This document shows positions 16,076 to 24,120 of a stretch of 64,000 bases of DNA, in pieces. The notes beneath the pieces are model-generated. The model searched no databases. It was not told where the DNA came from and saw only the letters and a list, made by a program, of their open reading frames with translations. A program made the translations under genes and the position numbers. This stretch comes from Anaerolineae bacterium (GTDB taxonomy: Bacteria; Chloroflexota; Anaerolineae; Aggregatilineales; Phototrophicaceae). The first letter of the stretch is position 1. Every line of letters starts with the position of its first letter. Location of the stretch: the NCBI GenBank assembly GCA_022822305.1, contig JAJEBY010000011.1, positions 186,001-250,000 on the forward strand. The letters run 5' to 3'.

Positions 16076-17749
16076 TCAAGTGATGCGTCGAATGATTGGC
16101 GCGATCAAGGCGCGCGTCTCGCTCAAGTTGAAGAGATAATCGATGCCGAAAAATACGCACCCGCCCAAGACGACGCCGATCAGCGCCAGTTGCCAGCCGG
16201 AGACCGGGCTGAACGCGGTCAACAGCCAGAGTCCCAGCGCCATGACCAGGGTCGCGATGATGCTGCCGGCGGCGCTGCGCAAGATGGCGCGATCGTGCAG
16301 GCCCGGCGCCTGGCCCAGTCCAGCGATGCGGCGGCGCATCAGAACCCAGAGCAGCAAGGATTCCACCAGCGTGGTCAGCGCGTTGGCCAGGGCCAGCCCG
16401 GCGAATGCGCCCCGCGCCAGGCTATCCGGATCGCCGATGTATCGAATCAGGACGAGATTGAGGATGATGTTGCTGACCATGGCGATGCTGCCGATGATGA
16501 CCGGCGTGGCGGTATCTTCCAGCGCATAGAAGGCGCGCGATAGCACTTCGAGCAAGGTGAAGCCGGCGATGCCCATGGCATAAAATGCCAGCGCCCAGGC
16601 CGCCGCAACTGAGCTTTCGCGCGTCCATTCGCCATTCTCAAAGAGGCTGAAGAGGGGTTCGCCGAGGATGATCAGAAAAGCCGTGGCCGGGAAAGATAGA
16701 AAGAGCACGTTGCGCATGGCCATCGACAGGCGATCCTTGAAGCCGTCGACATCGCCCGCTGCCCAGAGCGCGGCCAGGGTCGGGAAAACGGCCGAACCGA
16801 CGCTTTGGCCGATGATGCCCAAAGCGAAGAACATCATGGTGAAAGCGACTTTGAGCGCGGCCACGCTGCCTTCGACCATATTGCTGGCCAGGGCGATATT
16901 GACCAGCATGTTGACCTGGACGACAGCCAAGCCCAGTACGCGGGGTCCCATCAATCGCAGAACAGTGACAACACCCGGGACACGCAGCGACAGCGTTGGG
17001 CGGAGGCGCGCGCGCAGGCGATAGAGCCCCGGAAGCTGCACGGCCAGGTGCAGCAGGGCGCTCAGCACGGCGCCGTAAGCCAGGCCGACGACATTGAGAT
17101 CGCCGACTTGCCCCACGCCTGGATGAGCGGGCAGCAGCGGCGCGATCCAAAGGGCGCCGATGATGATGCCGATGTGATTCATGCTGATGGCGATGGCCGG
17201 CAGCCAAAAAGCGGCATGCGATTGCAGGATGCCCATCACCAAGCCGCTGATGCTGAAGATGAAGGGGGTCAGCATCATCAGTCGGATCATTTCCACGGTC
17301 AGTTGCTGCTGCTCGGCGGGGCGACCGGGCAAGAGGATGCCAGCGACCAGCTGTGGCGCGAAAGCAGCGATGAGCAAACCCAGGAGGGCCGCCGCCGCGG
17401 ACGCCAGCGTCATCACCGCGCTGGCCAGCTGCCAGGCTTGAGCGGGTTCGCGATCGCGATATTTGGCGTAGATTGGGATGAAGGATGACCCGAGCGCGCC
17501 GCCGGCGACCAACACAAACACAATCTCAGGGATTTGCTGGGCGGCGACGAAGCTGTCGCGAGCGGCGGCCGTGCCGAATTGGCGCGCCAGCACCGCTTCC
17601 CGGACGAAACCCAGAACGCCGCTGGCCAAGAAGCCGACCAGCACGATCATGGCTTTCTGAATGACTTGTCGATTGTCCAGCGCCGCGCTCAAAGGGTCGG
17701 TCCAGTCGCATAAGCCTAGGATACCAGGCGCGCATGACGGGATTGCCAC
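16076..17749 (-). CDS. murJ: Lipid II flippase MurJ
   Basis: 557 residues (with GTG start at 17749) and about 14 membrane helices. The conserved MurJ N-terminal motif LASGVLGFVREAVLARQFGTAAARDSFVAAQQIPE is present, and the sequence follows the MurJ/MviN pattern with later charged helices. It flips lipid-linked peptidoglycan precursor across the cytoplasmic membrane. The true start is uncertain: the GTG at 17749, a TTG near 17692 and the ATG at 17650 are all in frame and none has a good ribosome site. The GTG overlaps the -35 region of the divergent rplI promoter. The SDR gene follows 14 bases downstream. Confidence 0.9.
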   Translation of the reverse strand: MAIPSCAPGILGLCDWTDPLSAALDNRQVIQKAMIVLVGFLASGVLGFVREAVLARQFGTAAARDSFVAAQQIPEIVFVLVAGGALGSSFIPIYAKYRDREPAQAWQLASAVMTLASAAAALLGLLIAAFAPQLVAGILLPGRPAEQQQLTVEMIRLMMLTPFIFSISGLVMGILQSHAAFWLPAIAISMNHIGIIIGALWIAPLLPAHPGVGQVGDLNVVGLAYGAVLSALLHLAVQLPGLYRLRARLRPTLSLRVPGVVTVLRLMGPRVLGLAVVQVNMLVNIALASNMVEGSVAALKVAFTMMFFALGIIGQSVGSAVFPTLAALWAAGDVDGFKDRLSMAMRNVLFLSFPATAFLIILGEPLFSLFENGEWTRESSVAAAWALAFYAMGIAGFTLLEVLSRAFYALEDTATPVIIGSIAMVSNIILNLVLIRYIGDPDSLARGAFAGLALANALTTLVESLLLWVLMRRRIAGLGQAPGLHDRAILRSAAGSIIATLVMALGLWLLTAFSPVSGWQLALIGVVLGGCVFFGIDYLFNLSETRALIAPIIRRIT

Positions 17750-17777
17750 TTGGCATCATGGTTGACATTGCTATAAT
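17750..17777 (+). promoter_or_regulatory. Strong promoter of rplI
   Basis: -35 TTGGCA (17750-17755), 16-base spacer, extended -10 TGC-TATAAT (17769-17777), with a perfect TATAAT hexamer. A TTGACA at 17762-17767 is only 4 bases from the -10 and cannot serve as its -35. The predicted start near 17784 leaves about 107 bases of leader before the rplI ATG. Confidence 0.75.
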
Positions 17778-17890
17778 ATCCCAGTTTGGTCAATTGAGAA
17801 GTCAACGGGTCCCGATTGCGGCAGGCGCGGCGAATGGCGCACGCAGACGCGGCCAGGCGTGACAGCAGTTTGAAACATGAGGGCAAGACG

Positions 17891-18553
17891 ATGAAGGTTA
17901 TTTTGCTGCAGGATTTGTACAAGCATGGGGTCGCCGGCGAAGTGGTCAAGGTGGCCGATGGCTTTGCGCGCAATTATCTGATCCCGCGCAGGATGGCGAT
18001 CCAGGCCACGGACTCGGCGCTGCGGCAGACCGAAAACGTGCGCAAAAACGTAGAAGCGCGCAAGGCGCAGCATAACAATATGCTCAACGATCTGGCGCGG
18101 CAAATCGATGGCGTCGAGTTGATCTTTGGGCGTCGCGCCGCCTCGACCGGCAAGTTGTTTGGCTCGGTGACGACGCAGGAAGTGGCCGATGAGTTGGACC
18201 GCGCGACCGGCGTGGATATCAATCGTCGGCGCATCAGCCAGCAATCGCTGCGCGAGATCGGCACCCATCATGTGCCGGTGCGGCTGGGCACGGAAATCTC
18301 GCCGTCCCTGGTTGTTACCATTGTGCCGGAAGATGAACTAACGGAGTTCCTGGCCGCGCGCGAACGTGGCGAGAAGGTCAGCGCCGAGGACATCATGACG
18401 GAAGGCTTCAGCTATGCCACCTCGGCCGACGATGGCGAGACCGGCGAGGACGAAAGTGACGCGAGCGACGAAAGCGATGGCGAGGCGACCGAGAGTGAAA
18501 CCGTCGCCGAAGCGCCGGCATTGGTCGCGGAAGGCGCGGAGAGCGACGACTAA
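17891..18553 (+). CDS. rplI: Ribosomal protein bL9 with long acidic C-terminal tail
   Basis: 220 residues from the ATG at 17891, the known L9 start (MKVILLQDLYKHG); an earlier in-frame ATG at 17816 would add 25 unlikely residues. The N-terminal domain shows the L9 signature HGVAGEVVKVADGFARNYLIPRRMAIQAT, followed by the connecting helix and the C-terminal domain ending near RLGTEISPSLVVTIVPEDE (about residue 150). The last 70 residues are acidic and low-complexity (SYATSADDGETGEDESDASDESDGEATESETVAEAPALVAEGAESDD), well beyond the usual 148-150. The protein binds domain V of 23S rRNA in the large subunit. A terminator hairpin follows the gene. Confidence 0.93.
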   Translation: MKVILLQDLYKHGVAGEVVKVADGFARNYLIPRRMAIQATDSALRQTENVRKNVEARKAQHNNMLNDLARQIDGVELIFGRRAASTGKLFGSVTTQEVADELDRATGVDINRRRISQQSLREIGTHHVPVRLGTEISPSLVVTIVPEDELTEFLAARERGEKVSAEDIMTEGFSYATSADDGETGEDESDASDESDGEATESETVAEAPALVAEGAESDD

Positions 18554-18593
18554 GCATCTGATTGACCGCGGCACAAGTTAATCTAACATTGCC

Positions 18594-18640
18594 AGCCCTG
18601 CCCGTTCCGGCATTTTGAGAACGAGCGGGGCTGTTTGGTT
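18594..18640 (+). terminator. Rho-independent-type terminator after rplI
   Basis: A 14-base imperfect stem (AGCCCTGCCCGTTC at 18594-18607, pairing with GAACGAGCGGGGCT at 18619-18632; one G-T pair and one mismatch) closes an 11-base loop. It is followed by GTTTGGTT, a weak T tract. It separates rplI from the RodZ-like gene. Confidence 0.65.
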
Positions 18641-18657
18641 AAGGGTCCGACCGGGTT

Positions 18658-19830
18658 ATGGATACCTATTCTTTCGGACAATTCTTGCGGGAAGCGCGCG
18701 AAGCCAGAGGCATTGAATTGGCGGAAGCGGTGGCCGCGCTGAGGATCCGCCAGCCGATCCTGGAGGCATTTGAAGCGGGCGAATTCGTCGTCGCCAATTT
18801 GTCCGATATCCAGGTTCGCGGCATGCTGCGCAACTATGCGGGCTTGCTGCAGCTCGATGAAGAAGACGTGCTGCGGCGATACCGCGAGGCGCGCTTTGGC
18901 AAGCGGAGCCGCGGCCGCTGGCGGTTGCGGAGGAAAACGCGATCGTCGCCGAGGCGCGCCCAACGTCCCGGCGCTGCCGCGCCCATGCAAGAGATTGATG
19001 TCGAGCAATTCCGCGCGGCGCGGCGACGAACCTGGATCAGCCTGGCGCTGATTTTCGCTTTTTCCGCGGTCGCCATCGCCCTCATCGCCTTTGTCACCAA
19101 CGAGCTCATCGAGGCGCCGATGGTCGACGAGAATGAGACGACGCTGATCGCGGCGGACGCCTCCCCCGAAACCGCGTCAACCGCGACTCGGCGTCCTCCG
19201 CCGACCGTCACGCCGACCGCAATCTCACCCACCCCATCGAATCGCGCGCTCTACAGCGGCAGCGGCGTGCTCGCCAGCATCATGACGACTCAACGCACGT
19301 GGATACGCATCGTTGGCGATGGCGTCGAGCGATATGCCGATATTGCCGCGCCCGGCGCTCTGTTAGAATATGAAGCGAACAGCGAGATCCTGATCACAGC
19401 GGCCAATGCCATGGCGCTGGATGTGGTCTGGAACGGTCAGCCGCAGGGCCAGATTGGCGGGCGGGGCCAGCGTGTGGATATGCGTTTCGCGGTGGATGAG
19501 ATAGCGATCAATTTGGGAGCGCCGGGCGCGCCGACGCCGATCAGCCCGACCGCGCCCGTCACGGCCACAACGACGCCGACGTCCGCCGCAATCATTGTGA
19601 CCGCGACGCCGCCGGTTGAAGTTGTGGAAGCCGCATCGCCGCTGCCGGCTGAGACGACAGCTGAAGCGGCGGTGTTGAGTGACACGCCGCTGCCGAGCGC
19701 GACAGCGACCGCGACGGCGACGCCAACTGTGACCGACACGGCGACCGCTAGCGTGACACCGACGGTCTCGGCGATACTGCCGCCGCGGGTGACGCAGGTG
19801 GGCTTGCCGCCGACGAAGGAGGGAGCGTGA
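18658..19830 (+). CDS. RodZ-like helix-turn-helix membrane protein with Thr/Pro-rich tail
   Basis: 390 residues. An N-terminal Cro/RodZ-type HTH domain (about 1-85: FGQFLREAREARGIELAEAVAALRIRQPILEAFEAGEF... IQVRGMLRNYAGLLQLDEEDVLRRY) precedes a basic segment and one membrane helix (about residues 122-145, ISLALIFAFSAVAIALIAFV). The periplasmic part has a DUF4115-like beta domain (TTQRTWIRIVGDGVERYADIAAPGALLEYEANSEILITAANAMALDVVWNGQPQG) and a tail of TPT/TAT repeats ending near residue 385. RodZ links MreB to the cell-wall machinery; whether MreB exists here is not visible. The stop overlaps the next start. Confidence 0.82.
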   Translation: MDTYSFGQFLREAREARGIELAEAVAALRIRQPILEAFEAGEFVVANLSDIQVRGMLRNYAGLLQLDEEDVLRRYREARFGKRSRGRWRLRRKTRSSPRRAQRPGAAAPMQEIDVEQFRAARRRTWISLALIFAFSAVAIALIAFVTNELIEAPMVDENETTLIAADASPETASTATRRPPPTVTPTAISPTPSNRALYSGSGVLASIMTTQRTWIRIVGDGVERYADIAAPGALLEYEANSEILITAANAMALDVVWNGQPQGQIGGRGQRVDMRFAVDEIAINLGAPGAPTPISPTAPVTATTTPTSAAIIVTATPPVEVVEAASPLPAETTAEAAVLSDTPLPSATATATATPTVTDTATASVTPTVSAILPPRVTQVGLPPTKEGA

Positions 19831-20525
19831 TGGTCAACAAGGAGAACGCGATTGGCTTCGATTTTGAAGCTCTGGAAGCGGAATTGTATAGCGGTTTGGC
19901 CAAAGCATTTACGAGCCTACAGTTGGATTTTCCTGACGAACGATTTTACGCCTTTACCCTGTTTGTCACCGAGTATTTCGAATCTGTGTCGATTGCAGCA
20001 AACACCGAGCGCGGCCTCGAAGATACCGCAAGGAAATACCGGGAGGACAATCCCGAATACGCCAAGTTGAGCCTTGACGACGCAAAGGCTTATTATCGGC
20101 CTTGGTTCGGCAACTTCGCCTATTTTTCCGGTGGCAATATGCGCTTATACAGAACGATGCATAATGATGTGAATGCCAGGTTCGGCGAGTTTGTCCGAAA
20201 GTGCGACACGCTAAACGATTACTACGAGATCGAACTTAACGTGGGCTGGGAGCCGGCGGAGAGAATTCTTATTCCTCTACGACAAAGAGTATTGGACATT
20301 TGCGAGCGAGTAATGAAACGTCTTGACGAAGCCAAGATCTTTGAGCTTACGAACAGGCGCGAAAACGTGACTCTGCAGGTCGCACACGGTGATCGTGAAC
20401 CGAGCTCGGGAAGGGTACAGCGACTCAATCCTGAAGTCGTATACAAGAGATATGTCAAGGAATATGACGAGTACAAGGCTGTGTACAAATCAATCTACGG
20501 CCGATTTCCAGAATGGGGACATTAG
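19830..20525 (+). CDS. DUF4303 protein (immunity-like), possible transfer
   Basis: 231 residues from the ATG at 19830, chosen because AGGAGG lies just upstream. The previous TGA overlaps this ATG; a GTG one codon earlier also fits. The sequence DFPDERFYAFTLFVTEYFESVSIAANTERGLEDTARKYREDNPEYAKLSLDDAKAYYRPWFGNFAYF matches the DUF4303 pattern (a protein next to SMI1/KNR4-type immunity families in polymorphic toxin loci). There is no signal peptide or membrane segment. Codon use is less GC-biased than in rodZ and rimO on either side, which suggests acquisition. No toxin gene is next to it here. Function in this host is unknown. Confidence 0.65.
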   Translation: MVNKENAIGFDFEALEAELYSGLAKAFTSLQLDFPDERFYAFTLFVTEYFESVSIAANTERGLEDTARKYREDNPEYAKLSLDDAKAYYRPWFGNFAYFSGGNMRLYRTMHNDVNARFGEFVRKCDTLNDYYEIELNVGWEPAERILIPLRQRVLDICERVMKRLDEAKIFELTNRRENVTLQVAHGDREPSSGRVQRLNPEVVYKRYVKEYDEYKAVYKSIYGRFPEWGH

Positions 20526-20571
20526 TGTTGACTGAATAGAGATGCAACACAAGGAGAGTAAGGGTGGCGGA

Positions 20572-22035
20572 ATGACCCAAAGCGAAGAAAAATACTACCT
20601 GCTCAGCCTGGGCTGCGCCAAAAACACGGTGGACAGCGAGAGCATGGCGCAGGTGCTGCAGCAGAGCGGCATGCGCGGCGTGGGCGATCCGGAAGCGGCG
20701 GAAGTGCTGATCGTCAATACCTGCGGCTTCATCAACAGCGCCAAGCAGGAATCGATTGACGCCTTGCGCGAGCTGGCTGAGATCAAGCGGGCGGATCAGA
20801 TGGTGATTGCGGCCGGCTGCCTGTCGCAGCGTTACGGCGATACGCTGGTGCAAGAAGTACCGGGTTTGGATGGCGTCATCGGCACGCGGCGCTGGATGGA
20901 CATCTTTGATCTCATCACGCGCTTGCGGCGGCGCAAGCATCCGGAGCCGCTTTATCATCTGCCGGACGAAGCCAAAGTGATCGGGCTGGATGAACGCGGC
21001 GTGCTGCGCGCGAGCCTGCAGGGGGCGTCAGCCTATCTGAAAATCGCCGATGGCTGCCGACGCCCCTGCGCCTTCTGCGCCATTCCCGCCATCAAGGGCA
21101 CGGCCGTCAGTCGGCCGCTGGAGGCGATCGTGGCTGAAGCCGCGCGCCTGGAGGCGATGGGCGTCAAAGAAGTGATGCTGATCGCTCAGGACAGCACCGA
21201 TTACGGCTATGACCTGGGCCTGAAAGATGGTTTGGCGCAGCTGCTGGACGAGATTGTGGCGGCGGCGCCGGGCATCCCCTGGCTGCGCATCATGTACGCT
21301 TATCCCGGCTACGTGACGCCGCGTTTGATGGAGACGATGGCCAAGCATGAGCAGATCGTGCCTTATCTCGATATTCCCTTGCAGCACGGCCATCGCGAGA
21401 CGCTCAAGCGCATGCGGCGTCCGGCCAAGGTGGAATGGGTCTACGAGACTATCGGGGCGCTGCGCGAGCTGATGCCGGCGGTGGCTGTCCGCACCACCTT
21501 CATCGTCGGTTATCCCGGCGAGACCGAAGAAGAATTCGACGGGCTGCTGCAGATGGTCCGTGATTTGGAATTCGACCGCGTCGGGGCGTTTCAATACAGC
21601 TACGAGCTGGGGACGCCGAGCGCCGCCTTGCCCGATCATGTCGATGACGTCATCAAGCAAGAGCGTTACGAGCGGCTGATGGAATTGCAGCAAGGCATCA
21701 GCTTGAAAAAGAATCAGGCGCTGGTCGGCCGGACCTTGGACATTCTGGTCGAGGGACACGGCGCGGGCGAAGACGAGCGCGGCGAAGCCATTGACGCGGT
21801 CATCAGTCTGGGCCGCAGCTATCGCGACGCGCCGGAGATCGATGGCTATGTGCTCGTGGAAGGCGAATTGCCGGTCGGCGAGATTGTTCCGGTGCGGATC
21901 ACTGGCGCGACGACCTACGATCTGCTGGCGACCGTGGATCTGGCCGAGCCGAGCGTCGTGCAGGCCGGGCAGATTTATGGCGCCGGGATGCTTGATTCTG
22001 GGCGCGTGCAAACGCGACCGGCGTCTGCAGAGTAA
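20572..22035 (+). CDS. rimO: Ribosomal protein S12 methylthiotransferase RimO
   Basis: 487 residues from the ATG at 20572; another in-frame ATG (20542) adds 10 residues. The N-terminal UPF0004 domain has SLGCAKNTVDSE and VNTCGFINSAKQESIDALRE, two of its three cluster cysteines, plus the third in AAGCLSQRYG. The radical SAM domain carries CRRPCAFC (CxxxCxxC). The C-terminal TRAM domain ends with DLAEPSVVQAGQIYG. Features such as LSLGCAKN and the DGVIGT segment fit RimO better than MiaB. It adds a methylthio group to Asp88 of ribosomal protein S12 using two iron-sulfur clusters. The upstream neighbour is the DUF4303 gene, 46 bases away. Confidence 0.93.
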   Translation: MTQSEEKYYLLSLGCAKNTVDSESMAQVLQQSGMRGVGDPEAAEVLIVNTCGFINSAKQESIDALRELAEIKRADQMVIAAGCLSQRYGDTLVQEVPGLDGVIGTRRWMDIFDLITRLRRRKHPEPLYHLPDEAKVIGLDERGVLRASLQGASAYLKIADGCRRPCAFCAIPAIKGTAVSRPLEAIVAEAARLEAMGVKEVMLIAQDSTDYGYDLGLKDGLAQLLDEIVAAAPGIPWLRIMYAYPGYVTPRLMETMAKHEQIVPYLDIPLQHGHRETLKRMRRPAKVEWVYETIGALRELMPAVAVRTTFIVGYPGETEEEFDGLLQMVRDLEFDRVGAFQYSYELGTPSAALPDHVDDVIKQERYERLMELQQGISLKKNQALVGRTLDILVEGHGAGEDERGEAIDAVISLGRSYRDAPEIDGYVLVEGELPVGEIVPVRITGATTYDLLATVDLAEPSVVQAGQIYGAGMLDSGRVQTRPASAE

Positions 22036-22163
22036 GCGTCCGTCCTAAATTGCCGCGACCATTTATCCGCCACTCCGCGCCCTTTCCCCGCTACTCTAAC
22101 CCTCAAGGCGCTGCTACAACCCAATCCTGCCAATCGGCCGCGGCCAACTGGCCATATACGCCA

Positions 22164-22194
22164 TATGTCCGAAAAAACATTTCCGTCGGACATA
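22164..22194. repeat. Perfect 8-base inverted repeat
   Basis: TATGTCCG and CGGACATA flank a 15-base centre with an A-run. The shape could suit a dimeric operator, but no gene starts next to it and the region is between converging genes. Its purpose is unknown. Confidence 0.4.
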
Positions 22195-22306
22195 AAACGG
22201 ACACAAAAGCGACCTGCAAAGAAGACTGGGCATTGCTGCGCGAATCACGGATGCCTCAGGTCCCCTTCTCCGATGCTTCAGGCAGGGGGAGACCGTAGGC
22301 AAGGAC

Positions 22307-22332
22307 GGGCGAGCCAGTGGGTCACCCCAACG
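22307..22332 (+). repeat. Dispersed palindromic repeat, copy d (degenerate)
   Basis: Arms GGGCGAGCC and GGGTCACCCC flank a 3-base centre and are followed by AACG in place of TACG. Two mismatches in the second arm make it the least conserved of the five copies. Confidence 0.5.
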
Positions 22333-22394
22333 TACTATGGCGCTTTGGCGTGGCTCGCGAGTTTGGTCATAGCGTGTCAACAGTTGCGGATATT

Positions 22395-22419
22395 GGGCGA
22401 GCCGCCGGCTCGCCCGTAC
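22395..22419 (+). repeat. Dispersed palindromic repeat, copy e
   Basis: Arms GGGCGAGCC and GGCTCGCCC flank a 3-base centre and are followed by GTAC. It is the cleanest hairpin of the family, in the same orientation as the others. Confidence 0.6.
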
Positions 22420-22498
22420 AGTCTATTGTGTGTAGGAGGGCGCTTCACATAGTCGCCGCTACATTCATTTGCGGGACAGCCTATGCGATGCCTCGCAG

Positions 22499-23140
22499 CT
22501 AGTGAACTTTGACGCCGATGGCCATGCCGTCGCCGATTTCGATAATGGTGCTTTCGAAGCGCGGATGATTGGCCAAGACCTGATTGAATTCAGCGACGCC
22601 CCGCCCGTCAGCCGTTGCCGGCGCGAAGATGCCACCGCCCCAGAAGGCGTTATGCGCCAGAATCGCCCCACCGGCGCGCAGGTTCTCCGCCGCCCATTCC
22701 AGATAATGCGGATAGCTGACTTTGTCCGCATCGACGAATAGCAGATCGTAGGGCGCGTCGGTCGTCAGCTTTTTCAAGATTTGCCTGCCATCGCCCTGCA
22801 AGACGGTGATCTTGTTCTCGAGACCGGCGCGCATGACGTGATCCCGGGCGATGCGCGCATGCTTGGCGCTGTTGTCGATGGTGATCAGTTTGCCATCCTG
22901 GGGCAGCGCGCGCGCCATCCAGATCGCGCTATAGCCGGCGAGTGTGCCGACTTCGACGACTTTGCGCGCGCCGCAGAGCCACACCAGCAGCTGCAACAGG
23001 CGCGCCTCGTGCGGCTGCAGATTGATCTGTGGCAGATCGTGCAGCGCTGTTTGTTCGCGCACAAAAGCGAGCGCTTCGTCTTCGCGCACAAACAAGCCGT
23101 TGACATAATCATGTAAGCGCCGCGCCAGATCATCGGACAT
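22499..23140 (-). CDS. Class I O-methyltransferase (caffeoyl-CoA OMT-like)
   Basis: 213 residues. The cofactor motif VVEVGTLAGYSAIWMARALP (about 60-79) and the acidic DNSAKHARIARDH follow the SAM-dependent O-methyltransferase family 3 pattern. The metal site is in LLFVDADKVSYPHYLEWA and LAHNAFWGGGI, which correspond to the divalent-metal ligands. The protein is cytoplasmic and of usual length. The substrate (catechol, sugar or other) cannot be assigned. It starts 2 bases after RNase Z stops and is the last gene of a long minus-strand unit. Confidence 0.88.
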   Translation of the reverse strand: MSDDLARRLHDYVNGLFVREDEALAFVREQTALHDLPQINLQPHEARLLQLLVWLCGARKVVEVGTLAGYSAIWMARALPQDGKLITIDNSAKHARIARDHVMRAGLENKITVLQGDGRQILKKLTTDAPYDLLFVDADKVSYPHYLEWAAENLRAGGAILAHNAFWGGGIFAPATADGRGVAEFNQVLANHPRFESTIIEIGDGMAIGVKVH

Positions 23141-23142
23141 GG

Positions 23143-24120
23143 CTAATCTCCGTTTTCCGCATCGTTCTCAGAACTTTTCTGTTCCAGCTTTTCCGGCAGC
23201 CGATCGCGAAAGACTGCGAAGTGATCGAGGTCGCGGGGCACGTAGGAATTCGGGAAATAGCGGCGCGCCTCTCTGATGACCTCAAATTCCCGATAGCGGC
23301 GCGAAATATGGGTCAGGAACAGGAATTTCACATTGCACTCGCGCGCCAATTCCGCCGCTTGGCGCGCAGTGATATGCCCGACCTGGGCAGCGATATCGGC
23401 GTCGGCATCCAGATAGGTGGCTTCAATCACCAGGGCGTCGGCATCTTGTACGGCGTCGCGGATATCGTCGGTGCGCGCGAGGTCGCCGGTGACGACCACC
23501 TTGCAACCTCGTATGACATCGCCCAGGACTTGATCGGGTTCAATGATCCGTCCATCCGCCAAGGCGACGCTCTGCCCGGCGACCAGCCGGCTGCGCTCTG
23601 GACCGGCCGGTACGCCGAGGGCGTCGGCTTGTTCGGCGAGGAATGGCCGGCGCGCGTCTTCCTCAAAGATGTAGCCGTAGCATTCGCGGCCGCGATGCGA
23701 AACGGGAAAGGCGCGCACCGTGAACTTGCGACCTTCGTAAAGCGCTTTGTCTGGCAATGTGCGATAAAAGTAGATTGGCACGGGAGGCGTCTCTTTACGA
23801 AAGACGACCTGGTAGATCAGGGATTGCACGCGCTCAATGGCGGGCAATCCGCCCCAGATGTGAATCTCTTCCAGTGTCTCCCAGCGCCCGAAGGTGGACA
23901 GCAGACCGCCCAGTCCCAGCAGGTGGTCCAAATGCGCATGTGTCAGAAAAATGTGGTTAAGGCGCTTGAAGCCGATGCCGCTGCGCAAAATCTGGCGCTG
24001 CGTGCCTTCGCCGCAATCCACCAGGAAACGGCCTTCGCCGGCCAGGACGGCAAGCGCCGGCAAGCCACGATGGATGGATGGCGCAGACGCCGATGTGCCC
24101 AAGAAGACCAGCTCAAACAT
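23143..24120 (-). CDS. rnz: Ribonuclease Z
   Basis: 325 residues of the metallo-beta-lactamase family. The first metal motif is THAHLDH, with H61, H63, D65 and H66. The N-terminal signature FLGTSASAPSIHRGLPALAV and the DCGEGTQRQILRSG segment are typical of bacterial RNase Z (tRNase Z). Later ligands lie in GDLARTDD and LTHISRRY, and the exosite-like loop is the VVFRKETPPVPIYFYRTLPD region. The enzyme trims the 3' trailer of pre-tRNAs. The stop overlaps nothing downstream; its ATG overlaps the stop of the upstream membrane glycosyltransferase by 1 base. No start alternative is needed. Confidence 0.93.
   Translation of the reverse strand: MFELVFLGTSASAPSIHRGLPALAVLAGEGRFLVDCGEGTQRQILRSGIGFKRLNHIFLTHAHLDHLLGLGGLLSTFGRWETLEEIHIWGGLPAIERVQSLIYQVVFRKETPPVPIYFYRTLPDKALYEGRKFTVRAFPVSHRGRECYGYIFEEDARRPFLAEQADALGVPAGPERSRLVAGQSVALADGRIIEPDQVLGDVIRGCKVVVTGDLARTDDIRDAVQDADALVIEATYLDADADIAAQVGHITARQAAELARECNVKFLFLTHISRRYREFEVIREARRYFPNSYVPRDLDHFAVFRDRLPEKLEQKSSENDAENGD

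Larger units (their letters stand above)
22036..22498. repeat. 463-base gene-free region with several inverted repeats
   Basis: No convincing gene was found. It holds a perfect inverted repeat TATGTCCG / CGGACATA (22164-22194, 15-base loop), a C/G-rich palindrome with centre GATGCTTC (22261-22298), and two dispersed palindromic copies (22307-22332 and 22395-22419). The rimO and O-methyltransferase genes converge on it. Confidence 0.55.

Noticed and set aside
17762..17767. TTGACA as -35 for rplI
   Set aside because: It is only 4 bases from the TATAAT; the TTGGCA at 17750 has normal spacing.
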